Assembly: GCA_023168345.1 (NCBI GenBank)
Contig: AP025689.1
Location: 3,160,001 to 3,224,000, forward strand
Reading direction: 5' to 3'
DNA from: Lysinibacillus sp. PLM2
GTDB taxonomy: Bacteria; Bacillota; Bacilli; Bacillales_A; Planococcaceae
DNA length: 64,000 nt
Below the pieces are notes generated by a model that saw only the letters and a list, made by a program, of their open reading frames with translations, made no database searches and was not told the origin of the DNA. This document shows, one piece after another, positions 52,638 through 61,562 of the stretch (positions within the stretch are counted from its first letter, which is position 1; every line of letters starts with the position of its first letter). A program made the translations under genes and the position numbers.

Positions 52638-54059
52638 ATGCCAATGAAAATAGGCACAAAAAACTTTAATGATAGATTAGATGAAGGAATAAAAAATCCG
52701 TTTATGAGATCTGCTGTTTCGCTAGCCCAAGATTCTTTGGGATCTAGAAGGCTAAGTGCCGCTAAAGAGCTTGGTAATTGGGAGGAATGGCGGTCTTTAG
52801 GAGAAGAAATCAGGCAGCATGTACTCGAAAACTTAGATTATTATTTATATCAATTAAGCGAAAATGTTTCGAATAAGGGTGGTCATGTTTTTTTTGCACA
52901 AACAGCTGCTGAAGCAAATGAGTACATCCTTAATGTGATGAAAAAGAAAAAAGCAAAAAAAATCGTTAAATCGAAATCGATGGTTACTGAAGAAATTGAC
53001 TTAAATAAAAATTTAGAAGTTGAAGGATATGAAGTGATTGAAACTGATTTAGGTGAGTATATTCTACAATTGGACAATCATGATGCCCCTTCACATATTG
53101 TGGGACCAGCAATTCATAAAACGAAAGAACAAGTTCGAGAAGTATTTGCAGAAAAACTAAATTATCAAAAATCAAATAATCCTGATGAATTAGCATTGCA
53201 TGCCCGGGAAACGTTACGTCAACATTTTTTATCAGCAGATGTAGGTATAACAGGATGTAATTTTGCTGTAGCTGATACTGGCTCCATATGTTTAGTAACA
53301 AATGAAGGTAATGCCGACTTAACTACTGCTTTACCTAAAACCCAAATTACGGTGATGGGTATGGAAAGACTTGTACCTTCCTTTGAAGAACTAGATGTTT
53401 TGGTCAGTTTACTAACAAGAAGTGCGGTTGGTCAAAAACTTTCAAGCTATATTACGGTTTTTACTGGAACTAAACAAGAACTTGAAGTAGATGGACCAGA
53501 AGAATTCCATTTAGTCATTTTGGACAATGGTAGATCAGATATTCTGGGTGGGGAGTTTCAGTCTATACTCCAATGCATACGTTGTGCAGCTTGTGTTAAT
53601 GTCTGTCCTGTTTATCGACAAATTGGAGGCCATGCATACGGTTCTATATATTCAGGTCCGATTGGTGCAGTATTGTCACCTCTTTTAGGTGGCTATGATG
53701 ATTACAAGGAACTTCCCTATGCTTCCACATTATGTGGTGCTTGTACGGACGCTTGTCCTGTAAAAATTCCTTTACACGACCTACTACACAAACATCGACA
53801 AGTAATTGTTGAAAATGAAGGGAAAGCACCCATTTCAGAAAAGCTATTGATGAAAGCTTTCGGATTAGGTGCGTCATCCCCTGCACTATATAAAATGGGA
53901 TCCAAGCTTGCTCCAACTGTAATGAAACCTTTTACAAAGGGAGATCACATTTCGAAAGGACCAGGTCCATTAAAAGAATGGACTGAAGTTCGTGAATTTC
54001 CAGCACCGAAGAAAGAAAGATTTCGAGATTGGTTTCAAGAGCATTCTAGAAAGGAATGA
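52638..54059 (+). CDS. lutB: L-lactate utilisation protein LutB
   Basis: A 473-residue iron-sulfur protein. An N-terminal LUD domain (about 65-300; [38 protein letters not shown]) precedes two [4Fe-4S] motifs, [19 protein letters not shown] and [13 protein letters not shown], and a C-terminal segment ending in RDWFQEH. Electron-carrying subunit of the Lut complex. It overlaps lutC by four bases; AAGGGGGAAGAAAGAT precedes the ATG. Confidence 0.95.
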   Translation: MPMKIGTKNFNDRLDEGIKNPFMRSAVSLAQDSLGSRRLSAAKELGNWEEWRSLGEEIRQHVLENLDYYLYQLSENVSNKGGHVFFAQTAAEANEYILNVMKKKKAKKIVKSKSMVTEEIDLNKNLEVEGYEVIETDLGEYILQLDNHDAPSHIVGPAIHKTKEQVREVFAEKLNYQKSNNPDELALHARETLRQHFLSADVGITGCNFAVADTGSICLVTNEGNADLTTALPKTQITVMGMERLVPSFEELDVLVSLLTRSAVGQKLSSYITVFTGTKQELEVDGPEEFHLVILDNGRSDILGGEFQSILQCIRCAACVNVCPVYRQIGGHAYGSIYSGPIGAVLSPLLGGYDDYKELPYASTLCGACTDACPVKIPLHDLLHKHRQVIVENEGKAPISEKLLMKAFGLGASSPALYKMGSKLAPTVMKPFTKGDHISKGPGPLKEWTEVREFPAPKKERFRDWFQEHSRKE

Positions 54060-54784
54060 AATCGATGGAAGGAACAATTTTCAATAGAGATAGCTTCTTA
54101 AAAAGAATTTCTAGTCGTTTGTCAAAAAATGATTGGACAAAAGAAATTGAAAAACCAAAATGGAAGTATAATCCCCAAGATAAGACGTTAGAAGATAAAA
54201 ATGCTGATGATTTGTTAGAAATTTTTAAAGAGCAATGTAAAAATATCCTTACTGATTTAATAGTTACTAATAAATTAGAACTAATGGATTCTATAAAAGC
54301 GATTGTTTCAAGCTATGGCGGAGGTCCTATCGTCACATGGAAAGATGACCGATTCACAACATATGGTCTTTCCCAGTTATTTAATGAAAATTTCAAAGAG
54401 GAAAATATAGCGGTTTATGAATGGAATCATACATTAAAAGATGAAAATATAAAGTTTGCCGAACAAGCTAACGTCGGCATTATGATTAGTGATATTACAC
54501 TTGCTGAATCTGGAACTGCCGTACTTTTATATAATAAAGATAGAGGAAGATCCATTAGCTTTCTACCTACTACATCAATTATTATCATTCCTAAAAGTAC
54601 ATTAGTGCCAAGAATGACCCAAGCTGTAAAATTTATTATGGAAAAAATCAAATACGATCAATCCGTCCCGACATGTATAAACTTTATAACAGGCCCAAGC
54701 AACTCTGCAGATATTGAAGGAAAGCTTGTCGTAGGAGTACACGGTCCGGTCAAGGTAACCTATGTCGTTGTTGATGATATTTGA
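54056..54784 (+). CDS. lutC: L-lactate utilisation protein LutC
   Basis: A 242-residue LUD-domain protein. [19 protein letters not shown] and [30 protein letters not shown], with the ending [20 protein letters not shown], are the LutC/YkgG signature. It completes the LutABC complex. The ATG at 54056 overlaps the lutB stop; a second ATG at 54065 has AAAGGAATG in a better position. A terminator follows. Confidence 0.95.
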   Translation: MKSMEGTIFNRDSFLKRISSRLSKNDWTKEIEKPKWKYNPQDKTLEDKNADDLLEIFKEQCKNILTDLIVTNKLELMDSIKAIVSSYGGGPIVTWKDDRFTTYGLSQLFNENFKEENIAVYEWNHTLKDENIKFAEQANVGIMISDITLAESGTAVLLYNKDRGRSISFLPTTSIIIIPKSTLVPRMTQAVKFIMEKIKYDQSVPTCINFITGPSNSADIEGKLVVGVHGPVKVTYVVVDDI

Positions 54785-54818
54785 TTTAAAATGATTTCCA
54801 AGAGCAATCTAAAAGAAA

Positions 54819-54857
54819 AAATTACAATTCAAGCTTAAATGAATTGTAATTTTTTCC
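54819..54857. terminator. Terminator after lutC
   Basis: AATTACAATTC pairs with GAATTGTAATT around AAGCTTAAAT and is followed by TTTTTCC. Confidence 0.9.
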
Positions 54858-54895
54858 TGTCTGTAGTGCCTCTTTTAGAAAAGTTCATTGCCCCC

Positions 54896-55096
54896 CTAAT
54901 TAGTAGCATTATTTTTATCTTCCTTATTTTTATTACTTTTCTTATTTTTCGTAAACGGAAGTGTTTTACCATTAATAACAATCCAAATTATAATTGGAGA
55001 TAAAATATTAAAAGAAAGAATAAAAATTACGATACACCAAATAAGCCACGGTGCATTCAATATATTTACATAAATCCACGAATGATATATATCCAT
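54896..55096 (-). CDS. Small two-helix membrane protein
   Basis: A 66-residue protein with two hydrophobic segments (about 14-31 and 32-42, possibly one long hairpin) and a Lys/Asn-rich tail (KNKKSNKNKEDKNN). AAGGGGGC precedes the ATG by six bases, a strong ribosome site. It reads away from the germination operon, with 150 bases between starts. The family is unknown. Confidence 0.65.
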   Translation of the reverse strand: MDIYHSWIYVNILNAPWLIWCIVIFILSFNILSPIIIWIVINGKTLPFTKNKKSNKNKEDKNNATN

Positions 55097-55243
55097 TAAA
55101 AAGCCCCCTTATAGAAATTTATTTATATCTTTTACCTATTTCTTCATATCCAAAACTCCTTTAAAAGTTTAACTTCTGAATAATCGTATTATTTTTTGGT
55201 AATAAGTGAACTATGTAGCTTTATACAAAAAGGGGGCTTCATA

Positions 55244-56905
55244 ATGTCTTCCTTGGAGGCAGATTTAAAGAAAACATTTTTTAGTGACATAGATGAAAAT
55301 AAAAAAATAATAGAAAGTATTTTTACAAAAGATATAGACTTCGTTAAACGTGATTTTTCATTTCATGAAGATAAAAATATACCCGCTGTCTGCTTTTATA
55401 CTGATGGACTTGTAAATACGCAAGTAGTTGAGGAGACAATCAAAGCTTTAACCATTTACAAAGGTAATCTAACCTCTTCTCAAGGACAGCAAAACTCTAA
55501 TCAAGGAAATCAAAGTGCTAGTCAGGGAATTCAAAGTAGCAATCAATCTAATCAATATTCGCAAGTACTGTTGGTTGATTTTATTAAAAAAAATGTTTTG
55601 ACTCATGCTTCCGTCGAGATTATTGATAAATTTGAAAAAGCAGTTAATGGAATTTTAGCTGGCGATACAGTTTTTCTTTTTGATGGTTGCAATCAAGGAA
55701 TGCTTATTCCTTCTAGGGGTTGGGACACTCGTTCCGTTGATGAACCACAAACAGAACAAGTAGTTAGAGGTCCTCGTGATGGCTTTACAGAAAATATCCG
55801 AACCAATACCGCGCTTGTTCGGAGAAGAATTCGGGATCCACTTCTTTGTGTAGAAGGGATGCAGATAGGAAAAAAGAGTAAAACAGATATTAATATCGTT
55901 TATTTGGAAGGTACAGTTAAAGAAGGGCTTGTTGAAGAAGTAAAAGAACGTCTAAAAAAGATCGAAATAGATGCTGTGCTTGAAAGTGGCTATATAGAAG
56001 AACTCATTAAAGATAGTCCTTGGTCTCCTTTTACAACAATGCAAAATACGGAGAGACCAGATAAAGTAGCCGCCGGAATTTTAGAAGGAAGAGTCGCCAT
56101 CTTTGTTGATAATACTCCCTTTGTATTAATTGTCCCTTCATACTTCTGGGAATTTTTCCAAGCAAGTGATGATTATTATTCAGGATTTCTAGCTGGCTCT
56201 TTCTTCCGTGCGATTCGCTTTATCGCCTTTATTATTAGTCTTGTTGTACCATCCATTTATGTGATGCTTATTAGCTTTCATCAGGAAATGATTCCGACCG
56301 AACTAGCCTTAACTATTGCTTCAGGGAGAGAAGTAATCCCTTTCCCTATTTTACTTGAAGCTTTAATTATGGAAATTGTTTTTGAGTTAATGCGGGAAGC
56401 CGGTCTTCGTATGCCAAAACCAGTTGGACAAGCAGTTAGTATTGTAGGTTCTCTTGTTATTGGACAAGCAGCCGTTCAAGCAGGGATTGTTTCACCTTTT
56501 ATGGTTATTCTCGTAGCTTTAACTGGAATCGCATCTTTTGCCATTCCTAATTATTCAGCTTCTTTTTCTATTCGTTTAATTCGTTTTCCATTATTAATTG
56601 CTTCGGGAACTTTAGGCTTAATGGGCTTTTCAGCTGTATTTACAATTCTTGCTGTTCACGCTCTTTCTATTCGTTCATTTGGTGAGCCTTACCTTGCTCC
56701 AGCTACACCTTTTCAACCTACTGACCAAAAGGATATTGTTTTTAGATTTCCATGGTGGAAGATGGATAAACAACCAAAGCTTGCGGAAGGCAGTGAAAAG
56801 CGTGAACAGGAAGATTTAATGCCTAAACCGCCAGAAAAATCACCTGAGTCTGAGCAATCTGAAAAGAGTAAAACCCGTACAAGAAGGAGATCTAATGATG
56901 AATAA
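55244..56905 (+). CDS. Spore germination receptor subunit A (GerA/GerKA family)
   Basis: A 553-residue membrane protein of the inner spore membrane nutrient receptor. The soluble N-terminal region holds an unusual Ser/Gln/Asn-rich insert (78-106) between two predicted subdomains. Family motifs are LFDGCNQGMLIPSRGWDTRSVDEPQTEQVVRGPR-like (within about 170-205), GFTENIRTNTALVRRRI and a membrane part with AGSFFRAIRFIAF and EALIMEIVFELMREAGLRMP. ATG at 55244 follows AAAAGGGGGCTTCATA; the longer reading lacks a ribosome site. First gene of A-C-B operon; overlaps gerC by about 8 bases. Confidence 0.95.
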   Translation: MSSLEADLKKTFFSDIDENKKIIESIFTKDIDFVKRDFSFHEDKNIPAVCFYTDGLVNTQVVEETIKALTIYKGNLTSSQGQQNSNQGNQSASQGIQSSNQSNQYSQVLLVDFIKKNVLTHASVEIIDKFEKAVNGILAGDTVFLFDGCNQGMLIPSRGWDTRSVDEPQTEQVVRGPRDGFTENIRTNTALVRRRIRDPLLCVEGMQIGKKSKTDINIVYLEGTVKEGLVEEVKERLKKIEIDAVLESGYIEELIKDSPWSPFTTMQNTERPDKVAAGILEGRVAIFVDNTPFVLIVPSYFWEFFQASDDYYSGFLAGSFFRAIRFIAFIISLVVPSIYVMLISFHQEMIPTELALTIASGREVIPFPILLEALIMEIVFELMREAGLRMPKPVGQAVSIVGSLVIGQAAVQAGIVSPFMVILVALTGIASFAIPNYSASFSIRLIRFPLLIASGTLGLMGFSAVFTILAVHALSIRSFGEPYLAPATPFQPTDQKDIVFRFPWWKMDKQPKLAEGSEKREQEDLMPKPPEKSPESEQSEKSKTRTRRRSNDE

Positions 56906-58112
56906 TCAGAAGTTCTTTTTTATAATTTCTTCCCTTGTCATTTTATTAGCCGGCTGTACAGGTAAAACTGAAATAAATGATTTAGGTCTTGTTATGGCTG
57001 TCGGTCTAGATAAAGGAGAGGAAGAAGGGACAATACAAATTACAGCACAAATTGTCCGACCCGCTGACGCACGGGGGCAAACGGGGGCGCCATCTGGTCA
57101 AACTGGCGAGCCAATCTGGTCTACAACTGCAACGGGAGATTCAATCTTTTCTGCAATTCGCCATCTCGGAAGACATTCTTCCCGCCGAATCTATTGGGCA
57201 CATAACTATATCATCGCTATAAATGAGGAATTAGCAAAAGAAGGAATTTCAGACATTATTGACTTTTTCACAAGAAATCATCAGCTTAGAATGCGAACTT
57301 TAGTTGCAGTTACACCGGACCCTGCAAGTGAGCTTGTATCAACCATTACAGGAATCGAAGTTGTACCTGGACAGGCCATTGATGATCTATTCTTATATAA
57401 TACGATCTCTTCAGCTGCTCCTAGGACAGAAATGCTTGACCTACAAAAGGCATACTTAAGTGAAAGTACCCATCCAGTACTGGCAAGATTATCTCTGAAT
57501 GAACACGGTATCTCAAATAAAGAACCATCAAATACACCAACTCTGAAACAGGTCGAGTTAGATGGAAATGGTGTCTTTAAAAATGACAAATTGATAGGTA
57601 CGATCAGCGCAGATGATACGATGGGGCTAATGTTTTTCCTCGAAAACGTAAAGTCCAGTGCAATTGTCACCAATTGTACTGATGACCCTAACGAAACAAT
57701 AACTGTTGAGATTAAAAGTGAAAAATTTGAGGTTACTCCAACGTATGAGAATAATCAGGTTGGCTTTGATGTCCAGTTTAACACGAATGTTCAACTAGTA
57801 GAGGCAGGCTGCCCGTTTTCCATTCAGAATGAACAACAAGTGCAAAAGCTAGAGGAACAGCTGGAAGAATCAATAAAAGGAAAAATCGAAAAAGTCCTAC
57901 AACTTGCTCAAGAAGAGTTTAAAGTAGATATTTTAGAGCTTGGAAATACCTTTAATAATCGTTATCCAGCTGAATGGAAAGAAATCTCTCAAAATTGGGA
58001 TTCGGTATTTGCTGAGGCCAAGGTAAATACATCGGTTGATGTCCAAATTACTAGTTCTGCTTTATTATATCGACCTACTCAATCCGGAAAGAAAAATGAG
58101 GGTAATCAATGA
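56898..58112 (+). CDS. Spore germination lipoprotein subunit C (Ger(x)C family)
   Basis: A 404-residue lipoprotein: signal peptide with lipobox LLAGC, then the Ger(x)C fold (EINDLGLVMAVGLDKGE; RRIYWAHNYIIAINEELAKEGISDIIDFFTRNHQLRMRT). This is the extracytoplasmic C subunit needed for receptor function. The second of two ATGs (56898) is eight bases after AAGGAG. The gene starts inside the end of the A subunit and overlaps the B subunit by four bases (ATGA). Confidence 0.95.
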   Translation: MNNQKFFFIISSLVILLAGCTGKTEINDLGLVMAVGLDKGEEEGTIQITAQIVRPADARGQTGAPSGQTGEPIWSTTATGDSIFSAIRHLGRHSSRRIYWAHNYIIAINEELAKEGISDIIDFFTRNHQLRMRTLVAVTPDPASELVSTITGIEVVPGQAIDDLFLYNTISSAAPRTEMLDLQKAYLSESTHPVLARLSLNEHGISNKEPSNTPTLKQVELDGNGVFKNDKLIGTISADDTMGLMFFLENVKSSAIVTNCTDDPNETITVEIKSEKFEVTPTYENNQVGFDVQFNTNVQLVEAGCPFSIQNEQQVQKLEEQLEESIKGKIEKVLQLAQEEFKVDILELGNTFNNRYPAEWKEISQNWDSVFAEAKVNTSVDVQITSSALLYRPTQSGKKNEGNQ

Positions 58113-59317
58113 AGGTTCAAATTACAAATGGTATGCTTATGGCAATCATTATTAATACGGTATACGCTAAAGCCATTGGATTAACCCAAGGCACCATGGC
58201 AAGAGAAGTAGGAAGTGATATTTGGATTTCCACAATCATCGCTACATTATTTAGTATTCTAATTGTTTTCATGATTGTGGTAATAATCCGTCGATTTCCT
58301 ACAGGTGACATGATGGACCAAAGTAAAATATTATTAGGAACATGGTTTAGTAAAATTATTAGTCTAATATTATTTATCTTTTTCCTTGGTGCCTATGGAG
58401 CAATTATGATTACTTACGTATATCACTTAATGGACTACTTTTTGCCTGAAGCACCTGTGTATATATTTATTATCATTGCATTCATTGTAGGGTGCTACGG
58501 CGCTTTCTTTGGCATTGAAGTAATTGGTAGAATGGCATTAATCGGGGTATTTTCAGTATTAGCCTTAAATATTCTACTGATGCTAGGTTCCCTTTCCATG
58601 TTTGATATCCGAGAATTACTTCCTACCTTTCAAAGTGGGGTAACAAATACAGTCTGGGCTAGTAGACATCATGTAGCTGATTGGGCAATGGCAACCATGA
58701 CCTTGGCAGTGGTTTTGCCTTATGTTAGAAATCCTAAAGAATGGAGCAGATCTAACATAGCTGCTATCCTCTTTGGTGGCGCGTTTGTTGTTATGTGGCC
58801 AATTCTTCAAGTCGGTGTTTTAAGTCCGGAAGTTACCGCGCAATATATTGTTTCTTGTATGCAAATGGCCAGAAGTGCGGAAATTGGTCAGTTCATCCAT
58901 CGTTATGAAATGATTATGATCGCTTTTTTTGCGATTTCTATTCTTACCCAAATAATGATGTGCTTTCTATGTGCATCAACAGCGGTTTCAAAGTTATTTG
59001 GCCTTAAGGATTACCGTCATATGATAATTCCAACAGCGCTCGTATTGAGTGGCTATGGGTTTTGGGTTGTGTTCGATCATCAAAGAGCAATGGAAATTCT
59101 AGAGACAACATGGGTTGAACTTTCTTTATCAATTGCAATCGGGTTGCCTATTTTATTATTAGTCTTAGGCATTTTTAGGAAGAAGAAATTGAAAAAGGCA
59201 AACGATCAAGCAAACCAAGAGGCAGAAAAAAAACAAGACGGTAATCAAACTCAAAAAACTAAGAAAAATCAACAAATTAATACAAATCAAAAGCCAAATG
59301 AAGCAAATGGAAATTAA
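58109..59317 (+). CDS. Spore germination permease subunit B (GerB/GerKB family)
   Basis: A 402-residue protein with about ten helices, of the amino-acid/polyamine-type endospore germination permease family, the subunit thought to bind the nutrient germinant. Visible: QITNGMLMAIIINTVYAKAIGLTQGTMAREVGSDIW and FYFLGAYG-like helices. The C-terminal cytoplasmic tail (about 355-402) is very rich in Lys, Gln and Asn (KKQDGNQTQKTKKNQQINTN), longer than usual. It is translationally coupled to the C subunit. A terminator follows. Confidence 0.93.
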   Translation: MKVQITNGMLMAIIINTVYAKAIGLTQGTMAREVGSDIWISTIIATLFSILIVFMIVVIIRRFPTGDMMDQSKILLGTWFSKIISLILFIFFLGAYGAIMITYVYHLMDYFLPEAPVYIFIIIAFIVGCYGAFFGIEVIGRMALIGVFSVLALNILLMLGSLSMFDIRELLPTFQSGVTNTVWASRHHVADWAMATMTLAVVLPYVRNPKEWSRSNIAAILFGGAFVVMWPILQVGVLSPEVTAQYIVSCMQMARSAEIGQFIHRYEMIMIAFFAISILTQIMMCFLCASTAVSKLFGLKDYRHMIIPTALVLSGYGFWVVFDHQRAMEILETTWVELSLSIAIGLPILLLVLGIFRKKKLKKANDQANQEAEKKQDGNQTQKTKKNQQINTNQKPNEANGN

Positions 59318-59350
59318 AATATGTATCGGAAAATAATTTTTCTATAAGAA

Positions 59351-59396
59351 AATAAGGATTACATGTTATGGAATATAACGGTAATCCTTATTTTTA
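59351..59396. terminator. Terminator after the germination operon
   Basis: AATAAGGATTAC and GTAATCCTTATT form a stem around ATGTTATGGAATATAACG (itself partly paired), followed by TTTAT. Confidence 0.85.
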
Positions 59397-59442
59397 TAAT
59401 TCTATGCTCTTACTTCCTTATACATATCTTTCATATAAACTC

Positions 59443-59841
59443 TTATGTTAAATAAAACTGTACCATCTGTGAAATGGCAAAAACTAAAATACTCGTTACG
59501 ATAGCAAATATCACATAGATAACAGGATCAATTACTACATAACCTAAAAGGAATGCAATGATGCCAGCTGATAAAAATAGCAGGATATATATAAACCCAA
59601 TAGAACAGGAAATTAATCTAATTTTTATAGTACGTTGATCTTCAATAATTTCTTTTGAAGTCCAACCATCTTTTTTACCTTTTATTAATCTCTGAATAGT
59701 CGTGTATGCATATAAAAGTGTTATTAATCCCCATATCCACCAAACAGTCGCGCCATTTAGATAAGAAGAAATTGCTACAAAACCAAAAGCCACACACATA
59801 AATATATTGAGTAATAATAATGACCAATTAGGTAACCTCAT
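59443..59841 (-). CDS. Small four-helix membrane protein
   Basis: A 132-residue protein with about four membrane helices, MRLPNWSLLLLNIFMCVAF being the first. GGAGG seven bases before ATG 59841 decides this start. It follows directly after the XRE regulator stop (59844), a common two-gene module in Bacillales where a tiny Xre protein is paired with a membrane protein of unknown function. Confidence 0.75.
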   Translation of the reverse strand: MRLPNWSLLLLNIFMCVAFGFVAISSYLNGATVWWIWGLITLLYAYTTIQRLIKGKKDGWTSKEIIEDQRTIKIRLISCSIGFIYILLFLSAGIIAFLLGYVVIDPVIYVIFAIVTSILVFAISQMVQFYLT

Positions 59842-59843
59842 GT

Positions 59844-60068
59844 TCAATCCTCCATTTCATCTTCTTCAAAATAAAATAGGTTTTCTACAGATTCATTCAA
59901 AGCTTGGGAGATTAACAGCGCAACTCCAATGGTTGGTTCATATCTTTCCTTTTCGATGGCAATGACCGTTTGTCGAGTAACTTCTGCTTGCTTTGCCAGC
60001 TCATCCTGTGTAATATCAAGCGCTCTTCTTTTAGAACGCACATTATTTCTAACGCCTCTTTTTTTCAA
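59844..60068 (-). CDS. XRE-family transcriptional regulator
   Basis: A 74-residue HTH-only protein: RSKRRALDITQDELAKQAEVTRQTVIAIEKERYEPTIGVALLISQAL is a full Cro/CI-type helix-turn-helix, followed by an acidic tail (FEEDEMED). It resembles the YvaO/YgzD-type small repressors. TTG at 60068 has GGTGG eight bases upstream (GTG at 60080 would be the longer form). The promoter contains a palindrome suited to self-repression. Confidence 0.88.
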   Translation of the reverse strand: MKKRGVRNNVRSKRRALDITQDELAKQAEVTRQTVIAIEKERYEPTIGVALLISQALNESVENLFYFEEDEMED

Positions 60069-60109
60069 TTTAAGCTCCACCTTTTAGTGAATAAACCATT
60101 TTGTTTTGT

Positions 60110-60138
60110 ATTTTAAACTTTACATAATGTAATGTCAA
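60110..60138 (-). promoter_or_regulatory. Sigma-A promoter with embedded palindromic operator
   Basis: On the minus strand: -35 TTGACA (60138-60133), a 17-base spacer, and -10 TAAAAT (60115-60110). The spacer begins with the perfect palindrome TTACAT-T-ATGTAA, so a dimeric HTH protein bound there would block RNA polymerase. The regulator gene starts about 40 bases downstream. Confidence 0.8.
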
Positions 60139-60344
60139 CTTTACTTTTATAAAATATCATTCCTATTTTTAAAATGCTCCCGACAGCAAAAGATAAGAAG
60201 TAGAAGGTAATACGTTAAAAACTGTTGAAATACCGAACTGCAGGAACTAAATCTAATTATAAATAGCAATTTCAAGCATATAATGAACAGTAAACAAAAG
60301 TAGAAGGTTTCAATGGGTTATTACAACATGAGGGGCGAATGATC

Positions 60345-61169
60345 TTGTTTTATGAAGTACTCCTATTAGGGGAACTGGTGTGGAATATTCCGTTGTTTAT
60401 TTTTCTTTTAGGAATTGCCATTTTATATTCCTTTCTACTTAAACGTTTTTCAGATTTAAAAATTTATAATAAACAATCCTTACTCTTTTATTTGTCCTTA
60501 TGTTTACTCTACCTGCTAATTGGCACTCCATTCACAACTATCAGCCACCTTTCATTTACCCTTCATATGTTACAGATGAGCATTCTTTTCTTTATTGTTA
60601 CGCCTCTAATTTTACTAGGTATCCCTGAGCCTTTGTTCGAAAAGATACTACAGGTTCAAATTGTTAAAAAAGTAAGCAAGCTGATTTTAACACCGAAGCT
60701 CTCACTTTATATTTTTTCCATTCTATTCTTGTTATATCATCTACCTATTATTTCAAGCCTTTTTATTCATTCCTACATACAAATAGGATTTTTACTATTC
60801 TTGTTCATGCTTTCCTTTAGTATATGGTGGCCAATTGTTTCTCCAAATTCAAAACAAAGAATCGACAATGAACAAAGAAAACGATATATATTTCTAAATG
60901 GTCTTGTATTAATGCCTGCTTGCATCGTTTTTATACTGTCTGCATTGACTGTTGAAATCCAAAATCCGTTTCTTCACCAGATATCAGCTCAACTTTGCTT
61001 ACCTCTCGACATGAATTCAATAGACTTACTTCCATTTCCATTTAATACGAAATATGACCAATTATTAGCCGCTATTTTAATGTTAGGATTGCACAAATTC
61101 AGTCTACACCTGTTCTCTCGTCATAGGATGAACAAGGAAGAAAAACTACTGGTGGAAGTAGAAGGATAG
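60345..61169 (+). CDS. ctaG: Cytochrome c oxidase assembly factor, CtaG/Caa3 family
   Basis: A 274-residue protein with about seven membrane helices, of the CtaG_Bacillus (caa3_CtaG) family. Conserved pieces are TISHLSFTLHMLQMSILFFIVTPLILLGIPEPL, with histidines in the helices (SHLSFTLHM), and LLYHLPIISSLFIHSYIQIG. CtaG is needed for active caa3 oxidase in B. subtilis and probably helps insert copper. TTG at 60345 is favoured by the spacing from AGGGG; the ATG at 60339 is only three bases away from it. A copper-chaperone-like gene follows, as expected. Confidence 0.88.
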   Translation: MFYEVLLLGELVWNIPLFIFLLGIAILYSFLLKRFSDLKIYNKQSLLFYLSLCLLYLLIGTPFTTISHLSFTLHMLQMSILFFIVTPLILLGIPEPLFEKILQVQIVKKVSKLILTPKLSLYIFSILFLLYHLPIISSLFIHSYIQIGFLLFLFMLSFSIWWPIVSPNSKQRIDNEQRKRYIFLNGLVLMPACIVFILSALTVEIQNPFLHQISAQLCLPLDMNSIDLLPFPFNTKYDQLLAAILMLGLHKFSLHLFSRHRMNKEEKLLVEVEG

Positions 61170-61284
61170 CAATAAAGTATTTCTCACTTACTTCACAAAA
61201 AAATTGTCATATTTTTTTGTTGGTACAAGTAAGATTTATTAGCGCCAAGTAAAAACGCTCATAAGAAATAAGGTGGTGAAAAAA

Positions 61285-61521
61285 TTGAATGAAACTGTTT
61301 ACTTAGAAGTAAAAGGATTACATTGTCCAGACTGCCCTCAAAAAGTTGAAAAATCAGTTTTAAAGATTGATGGAGTAAGCGAAGTTAAGGTCAACTACGA
61401 AACAGAAAACGGATTTGTTACTTTCAACAAGGAATTAACAAGCTTAAATGAAATCATTACCCGCATTAATACAATGGGGTTTGAAGCAAGAGCCTCAGAA
61501 CCAACGGCTGTAAAGGAGTAG
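61285..61521 (+). CDS. CopZ-like heavy-metal-associated protein
   Basis: A 78-residue single HMA domain (VYLEVKGLHCPDCPQKVEKSVLKIDGVSEVKVNYE). The metal motif is present as HCPDC: the CxxC pair is intact, but the methionine usual before the first cysteine is replaced by histidine. Such proteins carry Cu(I) or other soft metals to a partner. TTG at 61285 is preferred because AAGGTGG lies eight bases ahead. It lies 115 bases after ctaG, so it may supply copper for oxidase assembly (inference). A terminator follows. Confidence 0.85.
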   Translation: MNETVYLEVKGLHCPDCPQKVEKSVLKIDGVSEVKVNYETENGFVTFNKELTSLNEIITRINTMGFEARASEPTAVKE

Positions 61522-61525
61522 AATA

Positions 61526-61560
61526 AAAAACGTTTCCTAACATTCAGGAAACGTTTTTTA
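61526..61560. terminator. Bidirectional terminator
   Basis: AAAAAACGTTTCCT and AGGAAACGTTTTTT form a long stem around AACATTC. It serves the convergent HMA and MFS genes and resembles the hairpin at 20678. Confidence 0.92.
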
Positions 61561-61562
61561 TT

